Origin: JBFLVQ01 sp040758525
Lineage (GTDB): Bacteria; Acidobacteriota; Blastocatellia; Chloracidobacteriales; JADJPF01
NCBI GenBank assembly: GCA_040758525.1
Contig: JBFLVQ010000056.1
Coordinates: 1-25,674, forward strand
Direction of reading: 5' to 3'
DNA length: 25,674 nucleotides
Positions 7,461 to 14,375 of this stretch are shown here, in pieces. The translations under genes were made by a program, and so were the position numbers. Below the pieces are notes generated by a model. That model saw only the letters and a list, made by a program, of their open reading frames with translations, was not told the origin of the DNA and did no database searches. How positions within the stretch are numbered: the stretch's first letter is position 1; every line of letters begins with the position of its first letter.

Positions 7461-8342
7461 ATGGGAGAGGCAAAAATAGGAGTAATTGGTGGTAGTGGAC
7501 TGTACCAGATGGAAGGACTGACGGAAGTTGAAGAAGTGAGCGTAGAAACACCTTTTGGACTGCCTTCAGATAATTTCATTATTGGTACATTGGAAGGTGT
7601 ACGAGTGGCTTTTCTTGCCCGTCATGGGCGTGGACATAAGTTGATGCCTACAGAGTTACCATTTCGTGCCAATATTTATGCAATGAAGAAGCTTGGCGTT
7701 GAACGCATTCTCTCTGCCTCTGCGGTTGGCTCGCTTAAGGAAGAGTATCATCCTCTTGATATTGTCATTCCTGATCAGTTCTTTGATCGCACCCGTGGAC
7801 GTGTATCAAGCTTTTTTGGTAATGGTCTAGTAGCACACATAACCTTTGCCGATCCCGTCTGTAAAGAGCTTTGCGCAGTGGTTGCAGAAGTTGGCCAGAC
7901 GGCATTGCCAGACGTACGTATACATAGTGGCGGTACCTACTTATGTATGGAAGGGCCTGCCTTTTCAACCCGTGCCGAATCACATGTCTACCGTTCTTGG
8001 GGGATGGATGTGATTGGCATGACAAATCTGCAAGAGGCAAAATTGGCGCGTGAGGCTGAGATTTGCTATTGCACAATTGCACTTGTCACTGACTATGATT
8101 GTTGGCATGAAGGTCATGATGCTGTCACAGTAGACATGGTAATTCAGTATTTGACCCAGAATTCGCTAAATGCACAGAAGTTGCTACGCGCCGCAGTAGC
8201 AAGCTTAGCAGACCGCACACGCACTTGTAAGTGTGGTGCAGCTCTACAGCATGCGATTCTCACTGCACCTCAAGCAATCTCAGGCGAAGCTAAGGAGCGA
8301 CTACGAGCAATTACTGGCAAATATTTTGATACTGACAAATAG
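7461..8342 (+). CDS. mtnP: S-methyl-5'-thioadenosine phosphorylase
   Basis: Splits methylthioadenosine, a by-product of polyamine synthesis and other S-adenosylmethionine reactions, with phosphate into adenine and methylthioribose 1-phosphate. It has 293 residues. Marks of the PNP/MTAP family 2 are GVIGGSGLY at residues 7-15, ARHGRGHKLMPTE at 53-65, MEGPAFSTRAES at 163-174 and GMTNLQEAKLAREAE near 186-200. TDYD at 210-213 supplies the two aspartates that select adenine over hypoxanthine, so MTA phosphorylase is preferred over purine nucleoside or MTI phosphorylase. A C-terminal Cys-x-Cys (CKC) occurs near residue 258. AGGAGAG precedes the ATG. Confidence 0.94.
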   Translation: MGEAKIGVIGGSGLYQMEGLTEVEEVSVETPFGLPSDNFIIGTLEGVRVAFLARHGRGHKLMPTELPFRANIYAMKKLGVERILSASAVGSLKEEYHPLDIVIPDQFFDRTRGRVSSFFGNGLVAHITFADPVCKELCAVVAEVGQTALPDVRIHSGGTYLCMEGPAFSTRAESHVYRSWGMDVIGMTNLQEAKLAREAEICYCTIALVTDYDCWHEGHDAVTVDMVIQYLTQNSLNAQKLLRAAVASLADRTRTCKCGAALQHAILTAPQAISGEAKERLRAITGKYFDTDK

Positions 8343-8367
8343 ATGGCTCAAGGTGTTACTGCCTTGC

Positions 8368-8396
8368 TTGACAGGCGCGCGGTTCCATTTCAAAAT
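8368..8396 (+). promoter_or_regulatory. Candidate promoter for the membrane-protein pair
   Basis: A perfect -35 TTGACA (8368-8373), a 17-bp spacer and CAAAAT (8391-8396; four of six) lie in the 98-bp gap after mtnP. The predicted start is about 25 bp before the CAGGAG ribosome site. Confidence 0.5.
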
Positions 8397-8440
8397 TATC
8401 TATTCTGTCCGTAAAAATTGCATCTGACAGGAGCGCATTA

Positions 8441-8923
8441 TTGAGTAGTAGGGAAGAGTCGACAGATCGAGTGATAAAGGTCGAAGCTGGGGTAACTCCA
8501 GCTGAGCAGGTACGGCCAGGTGAGGCGGTGCCACCCAGCAAGATGATGCTGGCTTGCACACTGGCTTACTGTATACCGGGTCTAGGTCATTTAGTGTTAG
8601 GGCGCTGGCGGCGTGGGCTTATCTTTGCCGTGGCAATCTTCACAATGTTTGTGCTTGGCCTATTAATGAAGGGTCATCTCTTCTATCCAACACGTGAAGA
8701 TCCCCTACTTATCTTTCATAGTTTTGCTGATGTGGGTATAGGGCTTGCCTATTTTGTCTGTTATCTACTCTATGCTGGGTTTAACATACAGATTGGCTTT
8801 GGTGCGCCACAAGCAGCGGTAGCTACCTTTGAATATGGCAATGCCTTTTTGTGGACTGCTGGGTTGCTCAACTACCTTGTTATTATGGATGCTTACGACA
8901 TTGCTATAGGGAGGAAACGCTGA
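8441..8923 (+). CDS. DUF6677-like integral membrane protein
   Basis: A 160-residue protein starting at TTG 8441, seven bases after CAGGAG (8428-8433). An N-terminal hydrophilic stretch of about 35 residues is followed by roughly four hydrophobic segments (about 38-50, 58-75, 95-118 and 130-150). Notable motifs are CIPGLGHLVLGRWRRGL near residues 45-61 and the C-terminal LLNYLVIMDAYDIAIGRK. The combination of a proline-glycine-glycine-histidine helix break and a closing DAYDIA.GRK matches my memory of the Acidobacteriota DUF6677 family. The function is unknown. The stop overlaps the next start (TGATG), so the two small membrane proteins are probably made together. Confidence 0.8.
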   Translation: MSSREESTDRVIKVEAGVTPAEQVRPGEAVPPSKMMLACTLAYCIPGLGHLVLGRWRRGLIFAVAIFTMFVLGLLMKGHLFYPTREDPLLIFHSFADVGIGLAYFVCYLLYAGFNIQIGFGAPQAAVATFEYGNAFLWTAGLLNYLVIMDAYDIAIGRKR

Positions 8924-9096
8924 TGCATTTCTTAGTAATGATCGGTTTCGCCCTCTTTGTTGCGATTGTTTTTGCAGGGATCAATTCTGAGATATCATCA
9001 CCGCGTAGCCGTGTCATTTATGGTTTGAAAGTGTTCGCTTCTTTTATCGGTATAGGGCTAGCGATCGCATGGCTCTTCTACCTCTTTCCCCGCTAA
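8923..9096 (+). CDS. Small two-helix membrane protein
   Basis: 57 residues from ATG 8923, which shares its A with the stop of the preceding gene. GGAGG at 8910-8914 is well placed. There are two hydrophobic segments (about residues 2-19 and 34-54) joined by a polar loop containing SEISSPRSR, a basic stretch that by the positive-inside rule would face the cytoplasm. No named family is recognised. Tight coupling suggests it works with the DUF6677-like protein, perhaps as a subunit. Frames starting further upstream overlap the previous gene and are not needed. Confidence 0.7.
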   Translation: MHFLVMIGFALFVAIVFAGINSEISSPRSRVIYGLKVFASFIGIGLAIAWLFYLFPR

Positions 9097-9139
9097 AATA
9101 ACCACAACTTCAGACATGCTAGACCTGCGTTGAGCCGGC

Positions 9140-9168
9140 TTGAAAAGCATGAGCAAGTGTGTAATTAT
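9140..9168 (+). promoter_or_regulatory. Candidate promoter of the EF-G-like gene
   Basis: -35 TTGAAA (9140-9145), 17 bp, -10 AATTAT (9163-9168, four of six), about 80 bp upstream of the ATG at 9247. The ribosome site GGAGGT is at 9230-9235, 11 bases from the start. Confidence 0.4.
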
Positions 9169-9246
9169 CGTCTTTTCCCGCATTTTCAATAAAATAATTG
9201 ATCTACACGGTGAGTTAACACCAGGTTTTGGAGGTTAATTTTAGTT

Positions 9247-11352
9247 ATGAAGGTCTATGCAACGCAGGAGATTCGCAATATCGGCATCGTTGGTCACGGG
9301 CAGGCAGGCAAAACCTCGCTAGTGGCGGGAATGCTCTTTGATGCTGGCGCCGTCAGCCGTCTAGGACGTGTTATGGATGGGACGGCGCCGACAGATCTAG
9401 ATGAAGTAGAAATTGCACGCAAGATGTCATTACAAGCGACTCCAGCATATGCCGAATGGAAAGGCTGCAAGATTAATATTATTGATACCCCAGGTGCCAG
9501 TGCTTTCATTCATGAAGCGCGCGGGGTGCTACGTGTTTGTGACACCGCTCTATTTGTTATTGATGCAGTTGGTGGTATTGGCGTGAGTACAGAAAAGGCT
9601 TGGGCTTATGCTGATGAGTTTAAGCTGCCGCGAGCCATTGTGCTTAATAAGATGGATAACGAGCGCGCCGATTTTAAGAGTGCACTTGCTTCAATTAATG
9701 AGATCTTTGGACGTGGTGCAATCCCATTCCAATTGCCGATCGGTGTAGAGAAGCATTTCCGTGGCGTGGTAGACCTGGTAAGAATGAAGGCTTACACTTT
9801 CGAAAATGATGGTAGTGGTAAGATGACTGAGGGCGATATTCCCAGTGAGCTACAAGCTGATGCAACAGCAGCACGCGAAGCCCTCATCGAGATGGTAGCG
9901 GAGGGCAATGATGCTCTGTTAGAGAAGTTCTTTGAAGAGGGAACACTGCCAGATGAGGATCTATTGCCCGGTATTAAGCTAGCAATTCTAGAACGGCGGC
10001 TTATCCCTGTCCTGGCTGCTGCTGCTGTACCCAATATAAGTATTCAGCCGCTAATGGATGCAATTGTCAACTACCTACCTTCTCCAGGTGATATAGGAAG
10101 TGTAACTGGTCGCACTAGTACTGAGCCAGGCACTGAAGAGGTGACTCGTAAGATTAGCGATAATGAGCCATATTCTGCTTTTGTCTTCCGCACTAATGCA
10201 GAACAGTTTGGACGTATCACTCTCTTTAAGATCTACTCTGGTGTGATCAAAGCCGATGCTACTGTCTTTAATATCACCAAAGGTGCACAGGAGCGGCTAG
10301 GTCCACTACATGTAATTCAAGGCAATAAGATGGAAAAGATTGCTGAAGCGCATGCTGGCGATATTGTTGCTGTCACTAAACTCAAAGAGACTTCTACCGG
10401 CGACACTTTTGCCGATAAGGCTACACCAATTGTTTATGAGCCGGTACATTTTCCAGAACCTGCAATCAGTTTTGCTATTGCGCCTAAATCCCGCCAAGAT
10501 GAAGATAAACTCTCTAGCGCGCTCGGCAAGATGCTTGAAGAGGATCAAGCGTTACGCTATACCCGCGATGCCCAGACCAAGGAGTTCCTGCTCTCTGGTT
10601 CTGGACAACTACACGTCGAGGCAGCAGTAGATAAGCTAAAACGACGCTATGGTGTAGAGGTTGAATTACACCCGCCTAAGGTACCCTACAAAGAGACGAT
10701 CAAGGCACGTGTAGAAGTGCAGGGTCGGCATAAGAAACAGACTGGCGGTCGTGGCCAGTTTGGCGATTGTAAATGTGTCTTCGAACCATTGCCACGTGGA
10801 AGTGGTTTCGAGTTTGTAGATAAGATCTTTGGCGGTTCTGTGCCACAACAGTTCCGTCCCGCCATTGAGAAGGGTATCGTCGAAGCTAGTGAGAATGGAA
10901 TGCTGGCAGGCTATAAGGTCGTTGATTTTCGTGTCGAACTTATCGATGGTTCCTATCACGCAGTAGATTCTGATGAACTCTCTTTCAAATTGGCTGGTCG
11001 TAAGGCATTCCGTGGGGCGATGGAGAAGGCTAAGCCAATCTTGCTTGAGCCTATCATGAATATTGAAGTAGTTGCTCCACAAGAGTTCTCTGGTGATCTA
11101 ATGGGCGATCTCAATTCGCGACGTGGACGCATACAGGGTATGGATACTCGTGGTAACCAGCAGGTTATCAAAGCCCAGGTACCACTCTCTGAGATGCTCA
11201 ACTACCAACCTACACTCAACTCTATTACTGGTGCGCGTGGCAGCTATTCAATGGAATTTTCCCACTATGATGAAGTGCCAGCGCAGATTGCACAAAAGAT
11301 TATTGCTGAAGCTCAGGCAGAAGGCCGTGTCAGAGCTGCCGAAGAAGATTAA
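9247..11352 (+). CDS. EF-G-like translational GTPase (divergent FusA paralogue)
   Basis: 701 residues with the EF-G domain order: G domain (1-270), domain II beta-barrel (about 300-385), domains III-V with the RGQFGDCKC and GSYSMEFSHYDEVP segments. It differs from canonical EF-G at key sites. The P-loop is GHGQAGKTS (16-24), with Gln where EF-G has Asp. The switch I region lacks the usual RGITI-type motif. DTPG (80-83) is followed by Ala84 where EF-G has the ribosome-activated catalytic His. NKMD (134-137) is intact. This places it with EF-G-like paralogues (the EF-G2 group recalled from Thermus and acidobacteria), whose role is not settled. It is probably not the main elongation factor and has no rps genes beside it. 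Confidence 0.88.
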   Translation: MKVYATQEIRNIGIVGHGQAGKTSLVAGMLFDAGAVSRLGRVMDGTAPTDLDEVEIARKMSLQATPAYAEWKGCKINIIDTPGASAFIHEARGVLRVCDTALFVIDAVGGIGVSTEKAWAYADEFKLPRAIVLNKMDNERADFKSALASINEIFGRGAIPFQLPIGVEKHFRGVVDLVRMKAYTFENDGSGKMTEGDIPSELQADATAAREALIEMVAEGNDALLEKFFEEGTLPDEDLLPGIKLAILERRLIPVLAAAAVPNISIQPLMDAIVNYLPSPGDIGSVTGRTSTEPGTEEVTRKISDNEPYSAFVFRTNAEQFGRITLFKIYSGVIKADATVFNITKGAQERLGPLHVIQGNKMEKIAEAHAGDIVAVTKLKETSTGDTFADKATPIVYEPVHFPEPAISFAIAPKSRQDEDKLSSALGKMLEEDQALRYTRDAQTKEFLLSGSGQLHVEAAVDKLKRRYGVEVELHPPKVPYKETIKARVEVQGRHKKQTGGRGQFGDCKCVFEPLPRGSGFEFVDKIFGGSVPQQFRPAIEKGIVEASENGMLAGYKVVDFRVELIDGSYHAVDSDELSFKLAGRKAFRGAMEKAKPILLEPIMNIEVVAPQEFSGDLMGDLNSRRGRIQGMDTRGNQQVIKAQVPLSEMLNYQPTLNSITGARGSYSMEFSHYDEVPAQIAQKIIAEAQAEGRVRAAEED

Positions 11353-11369
11353 CAGACAAACAGCTCTTT

Positions 11370-11396
11370 GGCAGAGATCCCTGCTGGATCTCTGCC
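11370..11396. terminator. Hairpin terminator after the EF-G-like gene
   Basis: GGCAGAGATCC (11370-11380) pairs perfectly with GGATCTCTGCC (11386-11396) around a 5-nt loop. On the plus strand it is followed by a T-rich stretch (ATTACTATTTCTTTTT). It lies between convergent genes and may also stop the minus-strand transcript, though no T-run follows it there. Confidence 0.75.
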
Positions 11397-11400
11397 ATTA

Positions 11401-11691
11401 CTATTTCTTTTTGCCTTTTTCCTCATCAGCCATCTCATGCTGAGCTTGAGCACGGTCACGACGACCACCAATCTTGCCAGCCATCTCATCAAAGCTGCTT
11501 TTTAATGCATCTATCTCCCCCATAAGATTGCCTAGGTTGGCGGGAGGTATAGATGAACTTAAATGATCGCTTCCACCCCCACGCCGACGTTCAACCAGAT
11601 CTGCTAGGATAACCTCTTCCTCTTTTGTTAACGTGCCATGTAGCTTCTTTTGTAACAACTCTTTAAGCAGTTTTTCTAGCGATTCGTCCAT
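11401..11691 (-). CDS. Small charged hypothetical protein
   Basis: 96 residues starting at ATG 11691, which is preceded by GAGGGAGA. The upstream in-frame extension has no such site and is left out. The first 30 residues (MDESLEKLLKELLQKKL onward) look like amphipathic helices ending in ERRRGGG. After a Pro/Ser linker, a second helical segment (about 50-70) is followed by a very charged tail ending EEKGKKK. It has no membrane segment, cysteine or recognisable motif. It has a plausible promoter at 11723-11751 and so looks monocistronic. The function is unknown; a short helical adaptor is the most that can be suggested. Confidence 0.65.
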   Translation of the reverse strand: MDESLEKLLKELLQKKLHGTLTKEEEVILADLVERRRGGGSDHLSSSIPPANLGNLMGEIDALKSSFDEMAGKIGGRRDRAQAQHEMADEEKGKKK

Positions 11692-11722
11692 AAATCTCCC
11701 TCTGTTTGGATTCTTGTGCCTT

Positions 11723-11751
11723 ACTCTACACAGAGAGTAGCTAACCGACAA
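11723..11751 (-). promoter_or_regulatory. Candidate promoter with overlapping inverted repeat
   Basis: Minus strand: -35 TTGTCG (11751-11746), 17-bp spacer, -10 TAGAGT (11728-11723). A perfect 6-bp inverted repeat, TACTCT/AGAGTA (11722-11727 and 11734-11739), covers the -10 and could be an operator. Confidence 0.4.
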
Positions 11752-12073
11752 CTGTAAAAAAAATGAACAGCCGTTCAGATCGTTTACATCAGGTTCTTAA
11801 CCCATATTAAATCGATAGTTAGCTTAATCCAAAACGATTCTGGAAAATCTTATTGGATAGTAGCTATCCAGTTGAAAATCTATAGAAGATTATTAGATAG
11901 CCTGATAGGGTTTTTATTGTCTTAGGTAAAATCTTTATTATTAATTAGTTATCAGAAGGGTGAAATAATAGAGAAAAATAATAAGAGTTTTGGCACATAA
12001 ATTGATTAAGACAGAGCCGCCCAACATCTACCAAGTGCAGAGAGTACGGATTTGGTTGAAATAGGAGACATAA
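11752..12073. other. AT-rich intergenic region with inverted repeats, no gene seen
   Basis: 322 bp without a supportable reading frame. It holds an orphan minus-strand terminator (11756-11777) and a perfect 7-bp inverted repeat with a 3-nt loop, TGGATAG-TAG-CTATCCA (11854-11870). It ends with the AGGAGA ribosome site of the next gene. The middle is strongly AT-rich (about 11880-12000). It may carry promoters in both directions or a small RNA; no known riboswitch was recognised. Confidence 0.6.
11756..11777 (-). terminator. Orphan intrinsic terminator, minus strand
   Basis: Minus strand: TGAAC, loop GGCT, GTTCA, then an unbroken run of eight T. The stem is only 5 bp, but the T-run is good. 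No coding gene lies upstream on this strand within 300 bp, so it may end a small RNA or shield the promoter at 11723-11751 from stray transcription. Confidence 0.5.
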
Positions 12074-12343
12074 ATGCCCATAGAGCAGGCTTATATAGAA
12101 GACAACAGCTATTTTAATAAGATTGTCAGAGACATCTTCGGTTCAAAGCGACAGACAGATCAATTCAATGGTTTTTATGAGAAAGATGAGGTTGAGTTGA
12201 TCACTCCTACTTCCTCACATAATCGTGTAGTTATTGTACAACCTACTGATAACTGGTCGGATGGAGTTGTACATGACTTTGATGAATCAGACGATATAAT
12301 GGAATGGCCACCCGATTTCGATGAGAATAGTGATCAGTTGTAG
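12074..12343 (+). CDS. Small acidic hypothetical protein
   Basis: 89 residues from ATG 12074 with AGGAGA about 7 bases upstream. It is strongly acidic, above all in the last 25 residues (HDFDESDDIMEWPPDFDE). Residues 1-60 are mixed, with a short VVIVQP strand near 52-57. No transmembrane segment, cysteine or known motif is seen. It ends 3 bp before the convergent hpt stop with no terminator between them. It stands alone after the AT-rich gap. Acidity and solitude would fit an inhibitor or DNA-mimic-like protein, but nothing in the sequence proves that. Confidence 0.55.
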   Translation: MPIEQAYIEDNSYFNKIVRDIFGSKRQTDQFNGFYEKDEVELITPTSSHNRVVIVQPTDNWSDGVVHDFDESDDIMEWPPDFDENSDQL

Positions 12344-12346
12344 AAT

Positions 12347-12886
12347 CTAAGGCTCTTTGAGGGTACCAATAAAGGGTAGGTTACGGTAACGTTGTTGATG
12401 ATCCAAGCCATAACCTACCACATAGACATCTGGGATCTCAAATCCTCTATAAGCAATAGGCAGATCAATTATTCGCCGTACGGTACGATCTAGTAATGTA
12501 CAGAGAGTTAAACTAGCAGGACTATGAGCGCGCAAGATTTTTGTCAAGTAATTCAGCGTTAAGCCAGTATCAACAATATCCTCAACCACTAACAGATCCC
12601 TTCCTTCAATATCTGTATCCAGATCCTTAAGTATTTTAACCACCCCAGTTGGACTGGTATTTATTGTACCGCTATAGGAAGTAATAGACATAAAATCGAG
12701 AATTAATGGCAATTCAATGGCACGTACCAGATCGGCAGTAAAGATAGCCGATCCTTTAAGTAGGCCTACTACGGTTAAATCCTTATTTTGGAAATCTTTA
12801 GTGATCTCCAAACCAAGCTCGGCAACACGCTTGCGGAGCTGTTCTGAGGTTATCATTGGAGTGACAATTTTTTCCGGAAAATCCAT
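12347..12886 (-). CDS. hpt: Hypoxanthine phosphoribosyltransferase
   Basis: Salvages hypoxanthine (and usually guanine) with PRPP to IMP/GMP in the cytosol. 179 residues, the usual bacterial length. The PRPP loop VVEDIVDTGLTL is at about 100-111 with the acidic pair Glu102-Asp103 and catalytic-site Asp106. The flexible loop SYSG is at 70-73, PPi-binding LKGS at 43-46, and DVYVVGYGLD closes the active site near the C-terminus. The ATG shares one base with the stop of the preceding frame (TAATG), and AGAGGAAG is the ribosome site. It is the last gene of a minus-strand operon that also holds tsaD. Confidence 0.95.
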   Translation of the reverse strand: MDFPEKIVTPMITSEQLRKRVAELGLEITKDFQNKDLTVVGLLKGSAIFTADLVRAIELPLILDFMSITSYSGTINTSPTGVVKILKDLDTDIEGRDLLVVEDIVDTGLTLNYLTKILRAHSPASLTLCTLLDRTVRRIIDLPIAYRGFEIPDVYVVGYGLDHQQRYRNLPFIGTLKEP

Positions 12887-13737
12887 TAACTTCCTCTTGA
12901 CTTTAAAAACCTATGGTGTAAGATCCGCGTTGTCTGAAGGACATCATCTAACAAGCTTAAATAGTGATATTTGAGTAACTTAGGCGAGGCTTTCAGATAC
13001 TCTTGCGTACGCCCTGTGGTTGGTAGTAATACCAACTGCAAAGCAGTCCTAAGAGGTTGAAAGAACGCCTTTAGGTAAGTTGGCTTAAACCTCCGCAAGG
13101 AGGAGTAGGTTGACCAGATTCGGTAGGCTTTTCTTAGCAATCTTGACTGAGCAGTAAGCCTGCAAAGGTGGTCTGTAGAAGTTGAGGTTGGCAGCTGCGC
13201 AACTGAATCAGAGACGGAGCCTTTATCTCTCGATTCTTTTTGTAGAATAGGCAACTGTTCTGCAGTACTGAGTTGGGTTGAAGAGAGGCTTTTAAGACCT
13301 AGAGTTGTGTTCAATAGATCACTTAGGATCAACCCGGTCTGCAAAGCTTCTTTTGGTGAACTTGGATAGCAATATTCAGGCAAGCTGGTTGATGTTAGCA
13401 GGCTAGTGTATGTAGGAGGTACCTTTAATAGCAATATTGAAGGTGAAGTGGTCCCAAGAGGTCGTAGGAAGATCTTTAGACTATCTGATTGGTAACTTCG
13501 CAAGAAGGAACTGATCAACTTGGTTTGGCCTTCTTTGTAAAGCGATACTAATTGGCTGGCAATCCTGCAAGGGCAAGCTAGTACAGTTGGGATCGGCGGC
13601 TGCGATGCTGAATCAAGAGTTGGGCTGCTAAAGTTCAGTACTTTCCTGAAAGTAGGCAACTGCTCTAGGGAGAAATGCTGGATTATATGGGAGCCTATAG
13701 AGTCTGAAGAGCTATTCAGAAGGTCACTTGGGGCCAT
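12886..13737 (-). CDS. Tandem-duplicated open frame of unknown function (coding status uncertain)
   Basis: A 283-codon frame from ATG 13737, which overlaps the end of the nuclease-like gene, to a TAA that overlaps the hpt ATG. It is made of two tandem 135-codon units, about 33% identical as protein with no gaps. Anchors shared in register include SDLLN, EQLP, DS..Q.P, CR, FL/SLR, LK.F, LQT..IL. For coding: it is the only open frame of six, the repeat length is a multiple of three, both ends couple neatly, and the two SDLLN copies differ by four silent changes. Against: my count over 104 codon pairs gives 43, 55 and 42 differences at codon positions 1, 2 and 3, with no excess at wobble sites. 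The composition is odd (rich in Ser, Leu and Thr, poor in Ala, Gly and acids), and the ribosome site is poor. The function is unknown. Confidence 0.5.
   Translation of the reverse strand: MAPSDLLNSSSDSIGSHIIQHFSLEQLPTFRKVLNFSSPTLDSASQPPIPTVLACPCRIASQLVSLYKEGQTKLISSFLRSYQSDSLKIFLRPLGTTSPSILLLKVPPTYTSLLTSTSLPEYCYPSSPKEALQTGLILSDLLNTTLGLKSLSSTQLSTAEQLPILQKESRDKGSVSDSVAQLPTSTSTDHLCRLTAQSRLLRKAYRIWSTYSSLRRFKPTYLKAFFQPLRTALQLVLLPTTGRTQEYLKASPKLLKYHYLSLLDDVLQTTRILHHRFLKSRGS
12916..13725. repeat. Two tandem 405-bp units, diverged direct repeat
   Basis: Unit 1 (12916-13320) and unit 2 (13321-13725) align end to end at a constant offset of 405 bp without gaps. By hand they are about 55% identical over some 310 bp, up to two-thirds identical in 13159-13210 versus 13564-13615. 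Shared blocks include CCTGCAA, CTGAATCA and AGGCAACTG. The duplication is old. Weak similarity may reach a little into the 3' end of the upstream gene. Confidence 0.8.
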
Positions 13738-14368
13738 CTTCTTTTTTGTCGATCTTTGCCGCATATTTAGCCAGCAACTGTTTATAATCCTTGCCATACA
13801 TTATTTTAATATTGACCTCTGGATAGAGAGTCTTAAGTAGTCGTACCTTACGATTCTTCTTAGTGACCAATTCCTGTTTTAGAGTAGTCAACTCTATATA
13901 CTGATCCTGTTCAGGGAGATAGAAATCGGGAGTAAAACTTTCAATGACATTTCCTTGTTCATCCCAGCGTAGTGCAAAGGTACGTGGCTCGTAATGCCAT
14001 TCAATCTGATAAAAATCTAAGATCTTGGCAAATTCACGTTCGCTCTCATGAGCAAAGACAGTCACCTTCTTCTTTGCTTGCACACCATTTTGGCCTGAAG
14101 GAGTATTAACAGGCTGTGCACTATTTTTTACTGCATTTTCTAAGGCGATAATAGAGCGCTTCAATTCTGGTAATAGAGCAATTGGTAACTCGATTGCGTC
14201 TTCAGCAATAATCACTTCACCATTTGCCAATTTTCGGTAAATCTGTAGGAGAATAGTGTTTGACCCGCCGTTTTTATGCAGTTCAATACGCAGTTCTGAC
14301 GAGGTGTTGAGATCAAATTGAGCGACCGTGTGGGTCGCTAGATCATTACTATTTTCGTCGCTAACCAT
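13724..14368 (-). CDS. PC4-like domain fused to a PD-(D/E)XK-like nuclease domain
   Basis: 214 residues. Residues about 22-80 resemble the PC4/YdbC single-strand nucleic-acid binding fold: an ELRIEL strand, a LLQIYRKL strand, and the LPIALLPELKRSI helix. After a polar linker (80-100), residues 105-200 look like a PD-(D/E)XK fold: Glu110/Glu112 in the first helix, Asp148 in FTPDFYLP, and Glu159 in YIELT. The usual Lys of E-x-K is Thr161, with several Lys nearby (164, 170, 171, 174). It is either a variant active site or an inactive binding domain. It starts 7 bp after tsaD, with no strong ribosome site, and runs into the duplicated frame. A role in nucleic-acid processing is inference; the substrate is unknown. 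Confidence 0.7.
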   Translation of the reverse strand: MVSDENSNDLATHTVAQFDLNTSSELRIELHKNGGSNTILLQIYRKLANGEVIIAEDAIELPIALLPELKRSIIALENAVKNSAQPVNTPSGQNGVQAKKKVTVFAHESEREFAKILDFYQIEWHYEPRTFALRWDEQGNVIESFTPDFYLPEQDQYIELTTLKQELVTKKNRKVRLLKTLYPEVNIKIMYGKDYKQLLAKYAAKIDKKEDGPK

Positions 14369-14375
14369 ACCCTGT

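Noticed and set aside
9115..9151. CATGCT...AGCATG inverted repeat after the small membrane protein
   Set aside because: Only 6 bp with a 25-nt loop and no T-run; too weak to call a terminator.
12886..13740. Protein in the two other minus frames of the duplicated region
   Set aside because: One frame shows short conserved-looking stretches around 13480-13610 and 13080-13210, but both frames are full of stops, and the difference counts do not favour them.
13738..13797. Longer start (13797) for the duplicated frame
   Set aside because: It would lie wholly inside the nuclease-like gene and has no ribosome site; ATG 13737 near the upstream stop is more sensible.
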